Assembly (NCBI GenBank): GCA_964477275.1
Contig: CAYZDV010000046.1
Location: 1-14,367, forward strand
DNA from: CAYZDV01 sp964477275
GTDB taxonomy: Bacteria > Acidobacteriota > Aminicenantia > Aminicenantales > Aminicenantaceae
Direction: 5' to 3'
Length of the DNA stretch: 14,367 bases
Shown here piece after piece: positions 14,356-14,367 of the stretch. The notes beneath the pieces are model-generated. The model worked only from the letters and a program-made list of their open reading frames with translations. It made no database searches and was not told the DNA's origin. Numbering within the stretch: the first letter of the stretch is position 1; each line of letters starts with the position of its first letter. The position numbers and the translations under genes were made by a program.

Positions 14356-14367
14356 TGTCATTCCCGC
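14356..14367. repeat. palindromic dispersed repeat, copy 3, cut by the window edge
   Basis: The last twelve bases, TGTCATTCCCGC, are identical to the first twelve of copy 1. The second arm lies outside the window. The sequence stopping here suggests that the contig ended in a repeat. Confidence 0.6.

Overview
The window looks like chromosomal DNA of a GC-rich, probably anaerobic, environmental bacterium with a double-membrane type of envelope. The closest fit I can suggest is the Acidobacteriota / Candidatus Aminicenantes neighbourhood. That rests on recalled family likeness only: the secreted SpoIVB-like (S55) protein paired with a long beta-propeller protein, a serine-palmitoyltransferase-like enzyme and an anaerobic sulfatase-maturase-like radical SAM enzyme. 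No rRNA, tRNA, CRISPR array, transposase or phage gene is visible. The right edge stops inside a dispersed palindromic repeat, which suggests a contig end.

Layout. (1) 43-2316: an NAD(P)-dependent reductase/epimerase on the minus strand diverges from a serine palmitoyltransferase-like PLP enzyme on the plus strand. The 117-bp gap holds a good sigma70-type promoter for the reductase, placed so that its mRNA would be leaderless, and a 10-bp-armed inverted repeat. (2) 2392-6373: two secreted proteins follow the PLP enzyme in the same direction, a permuted SpoIVB-like S55 domain protein and a beta-propeller protein. (3) 6483-8212: a minus-strand pair, a galactokinase-like GHMP kinase followed by elongation factor P. 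(4) 8213-8571: a divergent intergenic region with a promoter facing each way. (5) 8584-12907: a plus-strand run of a metallo-beta-lactamase-fold hydrolase, an amidohydrolase broken by an internal deletion, a Na+/Ca2+ exchanger-family protein and an anaerobic sulfatase-maturase-like radical SAM enzyme. (6) 12908-14367: a junk-like end with palindromic repeats, a Tat-exported dienelactone-hydrolase-family protein and the last 57 codons of a GMC oxidoreductase.

How they may work together. The PLP enzyme and the divergent reductase match the first two chemical needs of bacterial sphingoid-base/ceramide synthesis: condensation of serine with an acyl thioester, then keto reduction. No acyltransferase or acyl carrier protein is visible, so the pathway is not complete here. 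The two secreted proteins immediately downstream may act in the same envelope compartment, but a functional link is only inferred from gene order. Regions 3-5 look like ordinary housekeeping and accessory genes. The most useful observations are the swapped order of the S55 catalytic motifs, the possible sphingolipid locus, the apparent short-repeat deletion in the amidohydrolase, and the repeat-bounded decayed GMC gene at the right end.
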